Shown here piece by piece: positions 36,639-45,027 of a stretch of DNA of 64,000 bases. Both the position numbers and the translations under genes were made by a program. The stretch is from Pseudotamlana agarivorans (GTDB lineage: Bacteria; Bacteroidota; Bacteroidia; Flavobacteriales; Flavobacteriaceae). Below the pieces are notes generated by a model. The model had not been told where the DNA came from and did no database searches. It worked only from the letters and a program-made list of their open reading frames with translations. The stretch lies in contig NZ_LXEI01000001.1 in assembly GCF_001642835.1 (NCBI RefSeq), positions 62,001 through 126,000 on the forward strand, written 5' to 3'. How positions within the stretch are numbered: the stretch's first letter is position 1; every line of letters begins with the position of its first letter.

Positions 36639-37259
36639 TTAAGCGTGTAAACCACACTCTCTATTTTCTAATGCTTTTGTTGGGTCGAAATATTTAAACT
36701 CGTTTGGCAAGTTATTTTCCTTTAAATAGGCATCTAATTTTTCGTCTGACCAAAAGTAAAATGGACTCACTTTTAAAACGCCATCTTTACTGAGGCTAAA
36801 AATACCAATACTATTTCTAAAAGCCGTTTGCCCCTGACGTAAATTTGTAAACCAAACTTTAGGCTTGTGTTCGGCCATCGCTCTAGCAAAAGGCTCTAGC
36901 TTTACTTGCTCAGTAAATAAAGCGTGCTCTGGCTGGTCAACGGTTGGTATCCCCATAACCACATCGCGGTGCGCCGAAGTTTGTTTTGGTACATATAAAA
37001 ACACATTTAAACTTAAATCTTTTATAACTTGTTCTGCGTGCTTATAAGTTTGAGGTGTATTATAACCGGTATCACACCATATCACTGGAACATCAGCTTT
37101 TACTGTACTCACCACATGTAAAATTGCAGCTTCGTATGGTCTAAAATTTGTTGTTACCACCGCCTCATTATTAAGCTCGTAAGCTTTAGCAATAATTTCA
37201 GCTGGTGTAGCATCTTTAAATGCGTTGTTTAATACCTCTATTTGATCTTCTGTAAACAT
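36639..37259 (-). CDS. cysH: Phosphoadenylyl-sulfate reductase (CysH family)
   Basis: 206 aa. It reduces activated sulfate to sulfite. The catalytic Cys202 is in the terminal ECGLH motif; LRQGQTAFR near residue 140 matches the substrate loop. The paired cysteines that hold a 4Fe-4S cluster in APS reductases are absent: the only other cysteine is in IWCDTGYN. By known family rules this predicts use of PAPS rather than APS, yet no APS kinase gene is seen here. It is shorter than E. coli CysH (244 aa), mainly at the N-terminus. Confidence 0.9.
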   Translation of the reverse strand: MFTEDQIEVLNNAFKDATPAEIIAKAYELNNEAVVTTNFRPYEAAILHVVSTVKADVPVIWCDTGYNTPQTYKHAEQVIKDLSLNVFLYVPKQTSAHRDVVMGIPTVDQPEHALFTEQVKLEPFARAMAEHKPKVWFTNLRQGQTAFRNSIGIFSLSKDGVLKVSPFYFWSDEKLDAYLKENNLPNEFKYFDPTKALENRECGLHA

Positions 37260-37269
37260 AATTCTTTAT

Positions 37270-37527
37270 TTATTTCCCCCATTTTATAGAGTTCCAAACT
37301 CTTTCATGGAAAAAGTACAACACCATTTTTGTTACTAATTCGATAGATCCTATCGAAAACGCTAAAGTTAATTCCCCGGTTACTAACCAAGAAATTAAAA
37401 TCGTATCTAAAGTTCCGATAGTTCTCCAACTAAGTGATTTTACAACACTTCTTAGTGGTTTTTCACTCGCACTATCTTCTTTGTACGTAGACTTTTCTTT
37501 ATTTTTCAATAACATTTGCGCAATCAT
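37270..37527 (-). CDS. DUF2061 small membrane protein
   Basis: 85 aa. The conserved part begins KPLRSVVKSLSWRTIGTLDTILISWLVTG and contains two membrane segments, ending FFHERVWNSIKWG. This is the DUF2061 family, of unknown function, often found beside sulfate assimilation genes in Bacteroidota. It is the first gene of the cys run, ten bases ahead of cysH and just downstream of a promoter with an inverted repeat. Confidence 0.88.
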   Translation of the reverse strand: MIAQMLLKNKEKSTYKEDSASEKPLRSVVKSLSWRTIGTLDTILISWLVTGELTLAFSIGSIELVTKMVLYFFHERVWNSIKWGK

Positions 37528-37547
37528 TTGTTGATGTATTACATTAA

Positions 37548-37566
37548 CCCTATCGATTTACTAGGG
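37548..37566 (-). promoter_or_regulatory. Inverted repeat overlapping the cys operon transcription start
   Basis: CCCTA and TAGGG arms separated by nine bases. It lies just downstream of the -7 element at 37571-37578 and 20 bases before the first gene. The position suits a repressor. The Rrf2-type regulator at 37688-38107 is the obvious candidate. Confidence 0.5.
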
Positions 37567-37570
37567 AATA

Positions 37571-37578
37571 CAAATGTA
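37571..37578 (-). promoter_or_regulatory. -7 element of the sulfate assimilation operon
   Basis: TACATTTG, an exact TAnnTTTG match, 43 bases upstream of the DUF2061 ATG. The -33 region is only T-rich. Confidence 0.55.
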
Positions 37579-37687
37579 CTATATTTTGTTACATAAAAAA
37601 ATTAATTTCAAATTTTTAGCATATTGAAAAAAATTCCACCAATAGCCTAAAAATTAGTATAAAAAAGCAATAAACATTAGGAATATT

Positions 37688-38107
37688 TTAGTCTTTTGGG
37701 CGAGACAAATCTGCTAAAGTGGTATTTCTGAAGACATTAAGTGTGCTATCACGTACTTGAAGCATTAATTTATTAACGCTGCAAGTATCTTCATCAACAC
37801 AGTCGTCACACTTTTCGTAGTAATTCAAGCTTACACAAGGCACCATAGCAATAGGTCCTTCAAGCACACGCATCACATCGGTCATTAAAATCTCTTCAGA
37901 TGGCTGTCTTAAATAATAACCACCATGTTTCCCTTTTTTAGAGCCTAGAATACCCGATTTGCGAAGTGTTAATAAAATACTTTCTAAAAATTTCTGTGGA
38001 ATTTGCTCATTTTTGGCAATTTCAGCAACTTGTAAAGGCGAATCTCCTTCAGTTCGCGCTATAAACGTAAGCGCTTTTAATCCGTATTTGGTTTTTTTAG
38101 ATAGCAT
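37688..38107 (-). CDS. Rrf2-family transcriptional regulator
   Basis: 139 aa. A winged-helix regulator with the Rrf2 N-terminus (MLSKKTKYGLKALTFIA) and recognition region IPQKFLESILLTLRKSGIL. Four cysteines (Cys91, Cys100, Cys103, Cys109) could bind an iron-sulfur cluster, as in IscR or NsrR. CymR, another Rrf2 member, controls cysteine genes in Firmicutes. Its place directly ahead of the cys operon suggests it controls that operon; the signal could be cluster state or a cysteine precursor. Confidence 0.92.
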   Translation of the reverse strand: MLSKKTKYGLKALTFIARTEGDSPLQVAEIAKNEQIPQKFLESILLTLRKSGILGSKKGKHGGYYLRQPSEEILMTDVMRVLEGPIAMVPCVSLNYYEKCDDCVDEDTCSVNKLMLQVRDSTLNVFRNTTLADLSRPKD

Positions 38108-38119
38108 GATGCGAAGATA

Positions 38120-38136
38120 AAGATTTTAACAATCTT
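38120..38136 (-). promoter_or_regulatory. Inverted repeat just upstream of the Rrf2 gene
   Basis: AAGATT and AATCTT arms with a five-base spacer, 13 bases before the start codon. It may be an autoregulatory site; no further support. Confidence 0.3.
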
Positions 38137-38159
38137 ATGACCAAAAAATTAATGGACAC

Positions 38160-38204
38160 AAAAAAACCGTTATATTTTGAGTTGAAACACAAAACATAAC
38201 GGCT
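38160..38204 (-). terminator. Terminator of the alginate lyase gene
   Basis: CCGTTAT (38167-38173) and ATAACGG (38196-38202) form the stem, extended imperfectly by AAAA/TTTT pairs. The minus strand continues into seven T residues. Confidence 0.8.
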
Positions 38205-38228
38205 TTAATTTTATACTTATATCGGCTG

Positions 38229-39266
38229 TTATAACGTGGTATGTGATTTTTCTAAAGCATAAAAAGTTGCTTGTACATAGTCGTTATCATCACCTGTATT
38301 GTTCTGATTATAAACACCGGCTTTAAAATACATGTATTGTCCGCCCACATTGAATCCGCTATTTGTCATATCTACCGTTTTAGATACATCAACTTTACCT
38401 TCTCTAGAAATGGTAACCGTTAAAGCATCACCTTCCACATGAATTTTATAGCTAAATTTTTCATTTAAAGCAATACCATCAGAAGGGTTAGAAGCACTAT
38501 TACTTCTAGATCCAATAAGTTCATGCCACTGTTCTGAACCATTTCCATCGGTAGGTTCGTGAGCAAAATATATAGAACCCAATTCGTTATTTGGTAATTT
38601 TCTATAATAAATACGAACAGGCTCGTCGTCGTTAGCGTGTATTTGACCAACAATTACACGACCAATATGGCTATTAGTTCCTGTAGTTGTTACATGATTT
38701 ACTGCTAAGGTCGCTGTCATTTCTCCGTCGTAACCATAAGCCGCATTGATATCGGCATTAGGTGCTGTTCCAAAAACCCAGTTGTTTTTAGTCACACCTT
38801 GAGTAGGGATACCTGTATTTGTTCCTCTTAACATTTCACGAAGTTCTACACGTGTATAAGAAGTATTTGTTGAAGTTTTATAACCTTCATTCGGACATTT
38901 AAACACCATACCACCATCGTCGGCTGTGTAAAAAAACACGTCATCTTCGTAGCCATTGTTTAAGGTTGCCACACTAATATTAAGCGCTGTACCATTGCCG
39001 TTATTTACAGGTACACTTAAATTCCAAGTTGATAAATCAAAATTTTCAGAAGGTGCTAGGTTCGGGTTCAGCTCGCCGTTATCGTTTTCCTCTTCTGGAT
39101 CAGTCTCTCCCTCTGGCTCCTTATCCTCTTCAGGTTCCGGAGTTGTAGGGGTTTCTTCTTGTTCATCTTCAACTAAATCATCAGTAGAACTACTGCAGTT
39201 AAAGGTTAAAAAGGAAACCAAAAGTAAGACAAAAAGGTAGGGCAGTTTCTTCATAGCTAAGTGCAT
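38229..39266 (-). CDS. PL7-type alginate lyase lipoprotein
   Basis: 345 aa, or 341 from the better-placed ATG at 39254. In that numbering a lipobox ends at Cys20 (LTFNC). An acidic Pro/Glu/Asp-rich linker of about 45 residues follows, then the catalytic jelly roll. All three PL7 signatures are present: RVELRE, GQIHA and YMYFKAGVYNQN; they cleave alginate by beta-elimination. The QIH form is reported mostly in guluronate-acting enzymes. The lipoprotein tether suggests the outer membrane surface. It is a single-gene unit amid sulfur genes, with no SusC/SusD or other polysaccharide genes near. Confidence 0.9.
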   Translation of the reverse strand: MHLAMKKLPYLFVLLLVSFLTFNCSSSTDDLVEDEQEETPTTPEPEEDKEPEGETDPEEENDNGELNPNLAPSENFDLSTWNLSVPVNNGNGTALNISVATLNNGYEDDVFFYTADDGGMVFKCPNEGYKTSTNTSYTRVELREMLRGTNTGIPTQGVTKNNWVFGTAPNADINAAYGYDGEMTATLAVNHVTTTGTNSHIGRVIVGQIHANDDEPVRIYYRKLPNNELGSIYFAHEPTDGNGSEQWHELIGSRSNSASNPSDGIALNEKFSYKIHVEGDALTVTISREGKVDVSKTVDMTNSGFNVGGQYMYFKAGVYNQNNTGDDNDYVQATFYALEKSHTTL

Positions 39267-39287
39267 TTATTATAAAATAAAACGGTG

Positions 39288-39315
39288 CAAAGATACAAAT
39301 AACTGGTTGACCAAT
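39288..39315 (-). promoter_or_regulatory. Promoter of the alginate lyase gene
   Basis: TATCTTTG (39295-39288) matches TAnnTTTG; a TTG-containing -33 element (ATTG, 39315-39312) lies 16 bases upstream. An imperfect hairpin (AGTCTTTGT / ACAAAGTCT, about 39334-39358) lies just above and may end the phzF transcript or be an operator. Confidence 0.45.
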
Positions 39316-39364
39316 TTGCAAGACTTCTGTTAAAGTCTTTGTAAAGTTCACAAAGTCTTATTAT

Positions 39365-40159
39365 TTAAAATGACCAATCAATGAGCATTTCGGACATGAT
39401 AACACAGTCTCCTCGAAGCAAAACCCTTTGATTATCAACAATCTCACAATGAACAACCCCGCCACGTGTCGAGGCTTGATATCCTACAAGTGTTGATTTA
39501 TTGAGTTTTTTAGCCCAAAAACTAGCTAAATAACAATGTGCTGAACCCGTTACAGGGTCTTCATCTATTCCTATAGCTGGACCAAATACTCGAGACACAA
39601 AATCGTAGTGTTCATGTTCCGATTTTGCTGTAATCACAACTATTTTTTTATGATACGATAATAGCAAACCAAAATCTGGTTTGAAGTTTTTCACATGATC
39701 TTCATCGGCTAACTCTAAAACACACCAATCTTTATCAACGTTTATAGATAAGGGTTTTTCATTTAGAAATTTCTCAAGTAACAAATCTGGTTCATTTACA
39801 GGCTCCAAGTTCCCTAAGGGGAAATTCATTTCTAGTACAGTATCCTTCTTTTCAACCTTTAAAATCCCACTTTTAGTTTCAAACTCCAAAACTTTATTTG
39901 GAACATGAAGTTTATCAAACAAGATTTTAGCCGTCGCCAAGGTAGCATGACCGCATAAATCAACTTCGTTAGTAGGCGTAAACCACCTTAATTGAAATGT
40001 CTCGCCTGTAGGCACAACAAAAGCGGTTTCCGAAAGGTTAACTTCCTGAGCTATTTTGAGATAATCCTTATCGGAAAGTTCCTGTTCCAAAATACAAACC
40101 CCAGCAGGATTTCCACAAAAAGGGGTATCTGTAAAAGCGTCAACTGTAAAAAGTCTCAT
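39365..40159 (-). CDS. PhzF-family isomerase-like protein
   Basis: 264 aa. The N-terminus VDAFTDTPFCGNPAGVC (residues 5-21), the following LSETAFV with the catalytic Glu, LCGHATLATAK, and the C-terminal half GIDEDPVTGSAHC define the PhzF/diaminopimelate-epimerase-like fold. Most members are not phenazine enzymes and have unknown substrates. It lies 12 bases after metZ, so it is probably the last gene of the met operon behind the SAM riboswitch. Confidence 0.9.
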   Translation of the reverse strand: MRLFTVDAFTDTPFCGNPAGVCILEQELSDKDYLKIAQEVNLSETAFVVPTGETFQLRWFTPTNEVDLCGHATLATAKILFDKLHVPNKVLEFETKSGILKVEKKDTVLEMNFPLGNLEPVNEPDLLLEKFLNEKPLSINVDKDWCVLELADEDHVKNFKPDFGLLLSYHKKIVVITAKSEHEHYDFVSRVFGPAIGIDEDPVTGSAHCYLASFWAKKLNKSTLVGYQASTRGGVVHCEIVDNQRVLLRGDCVIMSEMLIDWSF

Positions 40160-40171
40160 GATTAATAATTC

Positions 40172-41341
40172 TTAACCTAAAGCTTGTTTTAAATCGGCAA
40201 TAATATCATCGACATGCTCTAATCCTGCCGAAATACGCACAGAACCGTCGGTAATCCCAACAGCAGCCTTAACTTCTGGCTCTACTTTAGCGTGTGTGGT
40301 ACTTGCTGGATGCGTTACAATAGTTCTAGTATCACCTAAATTGGCTGAAAGCGAACACATTTTTATATTATCGAAAAAGGCGCGACCGCCTTCTACCCCA
40401 CCTTCTACTTCAAAGGCTACAATACTACCACCTAAACGCATTTGTTTTTTAGCAATATCGTACTTAGGGTGTGATTTTAAAAACGGATATTTCACCCATT
40501 TTACCTTTGGATGTGCCTCTAAAAACTCGGCTATTTTTAGTGCATTTTCACAATGCTTATCGGTTCGTACTGCCAAAGTTTCAAGGGATTTTGATAGCAC
40601 CCAAGCATTAAAAGCACTCATTGCAGGCCCTGTAAGGCGGGAAAACAAGTAAATCTCTCTAATTAATTCCTTTGAACCCACCGTTATGCCGCCGAGAACA
40701 CGACCTTGACCATCCATTAATTTAGTTGCCGAATGAATCACTAAATCAGCGCCATGTTTAATCGGATTTTGTAAATAAGGTGTAGCAAAACAGTTATCGA
40801 TAACCAATAAAAGTCCGTGTTTTTTACAAATAGCACTAAGTAAATCTAAATCTAAAACATCCACTCCTGGGTTGGTTGGTGTTTCGGCATAAATAAATTT
40901 AGTATTCGGTTGAATCAAACTTTCTATGGTGTCTACTTCATTAATATTAAAGTAAGAACATTCAATATTCCATTTTGGGAAATATTTGGTAAACAAACCG
41001 TGTGTAGCCCCAAAAACTGAACTACAAGATACCACATGATCCCCAGCATCTAATAAGGTTGCAAACGTTGAAAACACAGCTGCCATTCCACTAGCGAACG
41101 CATAACCAGCCTCAGCCCCTTCCATTAAACAAACTTTTTCTACAAATTCGTTCACATTCGGGTTGCTATAGCGGCTGTATAAATCACGTTGTTTCTCTTC
41201 AGCAAACGAAGCACGCATTTCCTCGGCATCATCAAACACAAAGCCTGAGGTTAAATACAAAGGCACTGAATGTTCAGAAAACTGAGTCGTTTCCGATTGG
41301 GTTCGTACTGCTAAAGTTTCAAATTTCTTGTTATTACTCAT
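40172..41341 (-). CDS. metZ: Trans-sulfuration family PLP enzyme, O-acyl-homoserine sulfhydrylase (MetZ type)
   Basis: 389 aa of the Cys/Met metabolism PLP family. The PLP lysine is in HSATKLMDGQGRVLGG; YSRYSNPNV near residue 55 and AETPTNPG are other signatures. The SATKLMDGQGR form resembles O-succinylhomoserine sulfhydrylase (MetZ). Since the operon makes O-acetylhomoserine, the substrate may be that ester; cystathionine gamma-synthase activity is an alternative. It lies 229 bases after metX-thrA. Confidence 0.85.
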   Translation of the reverse strand: MSNNKKFETLAVRTQSETTQFSEHSVPLYLTSGFVFDDAEEMRASFAEEKQRDLYSRYSNPNVNEFVEKVCLMEGAEAGYAFASGMAAVFSTFATLLDAGDHVVSCSSVFGATHGLFTKYFPKWNIECSYFNINEVDTIESLIQPNTKFIYAETPTNPGVDVLDLDLLSAICKKHGLLLVIDNCFATPYLQNPIKHGADLVIHSATKLMDGQGRVLGGITVGSKELIREIYLFSRLTGPAMSAFNAWVLSKSLETLAVRTDKHCENALKIAEFLEAHPKVKWVKYPFLKSHPKYDIAKKQMRLGGSIVAFEVEGGVEGGRAFFDNIKMCSLSANLGDTRTIVTHPASTTHAKVEPEVKAAVGITDGSVRISAGLEHVDDIIADLKQALG

Positions 41342-41570
41342 AGTTCGTTTTAATCATTTATTTTATGGCATTTCCCTATCGGGGCGGGCTATCCTCTAAA
41401 TCTTCTTTCGTCTTTTTGGAGGCGAAAAAAGGCTCCCTAATGCGCTTATCTACAAAGTTAGTTTTTTATAACCCAGCTTACTGTTTATCTAGTAAACTCT
41501 TGATATTTTCTAAACCTTCTTTGGACATATATTTTTTACACTTCTTGAGATTCCCGCCTTCGTAGGAATT
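41342..41570. repeat. Gap between metX-thrA and metZ with short repeats
   Basis: Holds a CTATCGGGGCGGGCTATCC segment like a dispersed flavobacterial repeat, and at about 41551-41570 a hairpin ATTCCCGCC...GGAAT next to the fusion gene's stop. A similar ATTCCTACGCAGGAAT palindrome lies at the argE stop. No gene is seen. Confidence 0.5.
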
Positions 41571-44500
41571 TTAATTAATGTGTTTCGATAATCGTAAAAT
41601 ATCTCCAAACACGCCTCTTGCGGTTACTTCGGCTCCTGCTCCTGCACCTTGAATGACGATAGGCTGCTCGCCATAGGATTCGGTGAAAATTTCAAAAATC
41701 GCATCCGAGCCTTTCACGTGGCCTAAGGTACTGTCTTCTGGAATGGATACCAATTTCACTTCTAGTTTTCCTTTGTCCTTGGACAAATCACCAGATAAAT
41801 CACCTACATAACGTAATACATGATCTGGTTTCTGATTGTCCTTTATTTCCTGATATTGGTCGTCTAAAACATCTAATTGGGCTAAAAACTCGGCAACAGA
41901 AATATTTTGATACGCCTCTGGAATAAGGTTTTGTACCGAAACATCTTCAAATTCATTTTGTAAATCTAACTCTCTGGCAAGGATAAGCAGTTTTCTAGCC
42001 ACATCATTTCCAGAGAAATCTTCACGCGGATCTGGTTCTGTAAAGCCTTTATCGATGGTTTCCTGAATAATCTCACTAAACGGCTTGTTTTCCACAGAAA
42101 AATTATTGAACAAGTAACTTAAAGTTCCAGAAAACACGCCACGAATTCTAGTGATATTTTCTCCCGATTCGTGTAATAATTTGATGGTATCGATAAGCGG
42201 AAGTCCTGCTCCTACTGTTGTTTCGTATAAATATTGTTTATTATTCTCCTTTAACTTTACACGTAACGCTTTATAAAAATCATGCGATACGGTGTTGGCT
42301 ACTTTATTTGAAGACACCAAGTCGAAACCTGCTTCAATAAGTGGCACGTAATTTTCGTAAAACTTCGGACTAGCCGTATTATCAACCGCGATTAAGTTTT
42401 CTAAATGATGTTTTTTTGCAAAGGCAATGATATCGGCAATCGAACTTTCGTTGTTTGTTGTTTTTATATCATCTTCCCATGTGAGCTCAACGCCATTTTT
42501 AGATAACAGTTGTTTTTTAGAATTCGCAATAGCAAACATATTTAAGTTGATGCCTTTACGTTTTTCTATATCGTCTTTAGATTTTAATATCTGATTGATT
42601 AGTGCACCACCAACACCACCGTGGCCAAAAATAACAATGTTTATCTTTTTAGAAATACCAAAAACTTCACCGTGAATCACGTTAACGGCTTTATGAAGAT
42701 CGTGTTTTTTAACCACCAAACTCACGTTTTTACCTGTTACCGTGTTATTAAATAATAGCGGTGTAATTTGGTTTTTAATTAAGGCATTGAAGGGTTTATG
42801 AAATGAACTCAGCTCAATACCAACAATGGAAATCACCGAAACATCGTCCACCACATCAATTTTATTCACGTCTTGAGAATAGAAATCACCTTCAAACTCA
42901 CGCTCTAACGCTATAACCGCCTGAGTGGCCTGATCGGAATTGATAATCAATCCGATACCGCGCTCCGAAGAACCTTGAGACACGATACTCACACTAATAC
43001 CGTAGTTACTTAAGGCCTTAAAAATTCGGGCATCAACACCAATTTTACCTAGTAAGCCGCGGCCTTCAAAATTTAAAAGCGCTACATTATCTAAAACTGA
43101 AAGCGATGTCACTTCTTTAGTACTAGGTCTTGCAGTAATTAGAGTTCCTTCATCATCAGGATTGAAAGTATTTAAAATACGAAGACTGATATTTTTTTCA
43201 ACTAAAGGGATAATGGTTTTAGCGTGTAATACGGACGTTCCGAAGTTAGCCAACTCATTCGCTTCACTAAAAGACAGCTCTCTAATTTGTTGCGCATCGG
43301 CCACCATACTTGGGTCTGCGGTATAGATACCATTAACGTGGGTATAATTTTGAAGCTCTTCAGCATCTAAATAATTTGCAATTAAAGCGGCTGTATAGTT
43401 ACTCCCGTTTCTCCCTAAAGTTGTGGTTTCATTCTTTAAGTTAGACGCGATAAATCCTGTAATGATATTCACGGCATCTTTATGCTTCTTAAAAAAAGCT
43501 TGGGTATTTTCTTTAGATAACTTGGCTAAAGGCTGTGCGTTTCCAAAAACCTCATCGGTTTTAATCAAATCACGAGAATCGGTGGCATTTGCTTTAATAC
43601 CGCGCTCGTTTAGAATGCTTGTAATAAGTTTTACCGATAGCAATTCGCCTTGAGCCAAAATATTATCCTTGGTTTTACTACTGTAATCCCCTAATAAACT
43701 CACCCCTTCAAAAAGCTTGTCTAATACAGCAAACTCTTCTGAGAAATCTACCGTTTTAGAAGGCTCGGTTTGGTAAGCTTTAAAAGCTTCTAAGGCTTCC
43801 TTATACGTTTCACCTTTGGCGGCTTTGTTTAAAATCGCTTCCAAATCGTCGGTAGCCGATCCTCTTGCAGAAACTACCACACTAATACGATCACCGGCAG
43901 CTACTTTATTTTCTATAATGGAAAGCACGGTATTTAAACCTGTCCCGTTTGCTAAAGATTTGCCTCCAAATTTTAATACTTTCATTCTTTTTCTTTTAGA
44001 ATTTGGCACAAAAATGCCTTCTATTATTTTTTCAAGTTGGTCGTACTCCATTAAAAACGCATCGTGACCATGAACCGAATTAATTTCGTTGTATGTCACG
44101 TTAGGATGCGTTAAAGCCAACTGTTTTTGAGTTTCTCTATTTTCTTCTGCGGTAAAAAACAAATCGGAATCCACACCTATAATATGAATATTAGCCTCAA
44201 TATTTTCTAACACATTGAAGTTTTCAGTTCTCCCTTTGGTAACATCAATGGTTTTAAGGAGCTGATTCATTAATTTATAAGCTGATAGCTGAAAACGTTC
44301 TTGCAACTTGTCGCCATGATGCAACAGCCAACTTTCCACATTAAAAATCTCTAAATCATCATTTTTAGACCGCTGAAAACGCTCTTTAAACGATTCCGGC
44401 GTACGGTAACATAACATGGCATGCATGCGCGCATCGTGAACCGGATGCTTCGAGTTTAATAAGAACTGCTCCTGAATCTGACAATTTGCAATAAGCCAAT

Positions 44501-44969
44501 CGGTAGATTTCCAATCGGTTGCTACCACGACCAAATGCTCGGTTAAATCTGGTTTTAAAACAGCCATTTCCCAAGAAATTCCGCCACCTAGCGACCCGCC
44601 AATGACAGCAAATAATTTTCCTGTTTTTAGCTTTTCTAATCCGATTAGAAATAGGTTGGCTATATCTCTAGCTACAAAATCCTTGTAATTATCAATAACA
44701 AATCCATCAAATCCATTTCCAGGGATATTAAAAGCCAAAATGGTGTAAAGCTTCGTATCGACCACTTTATCATCACCAATTAAATCGCTCCACCAGCCGC
44801 CTTTTCCAGCTACATGACTATTCCCCGTAAGGGCGTGGTTTACTAAAATAATGGGCGCTTCACCAATGGGTTTACCAAAAACTTGATAACTTAAATTGAT
44901 TTCCGAGTTTACCGTGTCATTTTCGGTTACAAAATCTTTAATCTTAATATGTTGCAAAGGATGCTCCAA
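41571..44969 (-). CDS. thrA: Fused homoserine O-acetyltransferase - aspartokinase - homoserine dehydrogenase
   Basis: 1132 aa in one open frame. Residues 1-325 are a MetX-type alpha/beta hydrolase: NHALTGNSH, nucleophile Ser126 (GGSLGG), Asp269 and His302 (HGHD). After a short basic linker (KRKR), residue 329 begins a normal aspartokinase N-terminus (MKVLKFGGKSLANG). An aspartokinase with ACT domains (to about 780) and a homoserine dehydrogenase (GHGGVGG near 790 to the end) follow. One protein thus makes aspartyl phosphate, homoserine and O-acetylhomoserine, missing only aspartate-semialdehyde dehydrogenase. The met operon position behind a SAM-I riboswitch suggests a methionine-dedicated copy. 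Confidence 0.93.
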   Translation of the reverse strand: MEHPLQHIKIKDFVTENDTVNSEINLSYQVFGKPIGEAPIILVNHALTGNSHVAGKGGWWSDLIGDDKVVDTKLYTILAFNIPGNGFDGFVIDNYKDFVARDIANLFLIGLEKLKTGKLFAVIGGSLGGGISWEMAVLKPDLTEHLVVVATDWKSTDWLIANCQIQEQFLLNSKHPVHDARMHAMLCYRTPESFKERFQRSKNDDLEIFNVESWLLHHGDKLQERFQLSAYKLMNQLLKTIDVTKGRTENFNVLENIEANIHIIGVDSDLFFTAEENRETQKQLALTHPNVTYNEINSVHGHDAFLMEYDQLEKIIEGIFVPNSKRKRMKVLKFGGKSLANGTGLNTVLSIIENKVAAGDRISVVVSARGSATDDLEAILNKAAKGETYKEALEAFKAYQTEPSKTVDFSEEFAVLDKLFEGVSLLGDYSSKTKDNILAQGELLSVKLITSILNERGIKANATDSRDLIKTDEVFGNAQPLAKLSKENTQAFFKKHKDAVNIITGFIASNLKNETTTLGRNGSNYTAALIANYLDAEELQNYTHVNGIYTADPSMVADAQQIRELSFSEANELANFGTSVLHAKTIIPLVEKNISLRILNTFNPDDEGTLITARPSTKEVTSLSVLDNVALLNFEGRGLLGKIGVDARIFKALSNYGISVSIVSQGSSERGIGLIINSDQATQAVIALEREFEGDFYSQDVNKIDVVDDVSVISIVGIELSSFHKPFNALIKNQITPLLFNNTVTGKNVSLVVKKHDLHKAVNVIHGEVFGISKKINIVIFGHGGVGGALINQILKSKDDIEKRKGINLNMFAIANSKKQLLSKNGVELTWEDDIKTTNNESSIADIIAFAKKHHLENLIAVDNTASPKFYENYVPLIEAGFDLVSSNKVANTVSHDFYKALRVKLKENNKQYLYETTVGAGLPLIDTIKLLHESGENITRIRGVFSGTLSYLFNNFSVENKPFSEIIQETIDKGFTEPDPREDFSGNDVARKLLILARELDLQNEFEDVSVQNLIPEAYQNISVAEFLAQLDVLDDQYQEIKDNQKPDHVLRYVGDLSGDLSKDKGKLEVKLVSIPEDSTLGHVKGSDAIFEIFTESYGEQPIVIQGAGAGAEVTARGVFGDILRLSKHIN

Positions 44970-44999
44970 TGAGTTATGTTTTAATAAGGTTTATGTTCT

Positions 45000-45012
45000 C
45001 GCTTTCGCGGAA
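45000..45012. repeat. CGCTTTCGCGGAA repeat between metY and metX-thrA
   Basis: Exact copy of the 13-mer; shares 17 bases with the copy at 32228. Confidence 0.7.
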
Positions 45013-45027
45013 TTAAAAATCTTTTAT

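Noticed and set aside
36617-36655. GTG start adding 13 residues to cysD
   Set aside because: Would overlap cysH and exceed the family N-terminus; ATG at 36616 fits the E. coli length.
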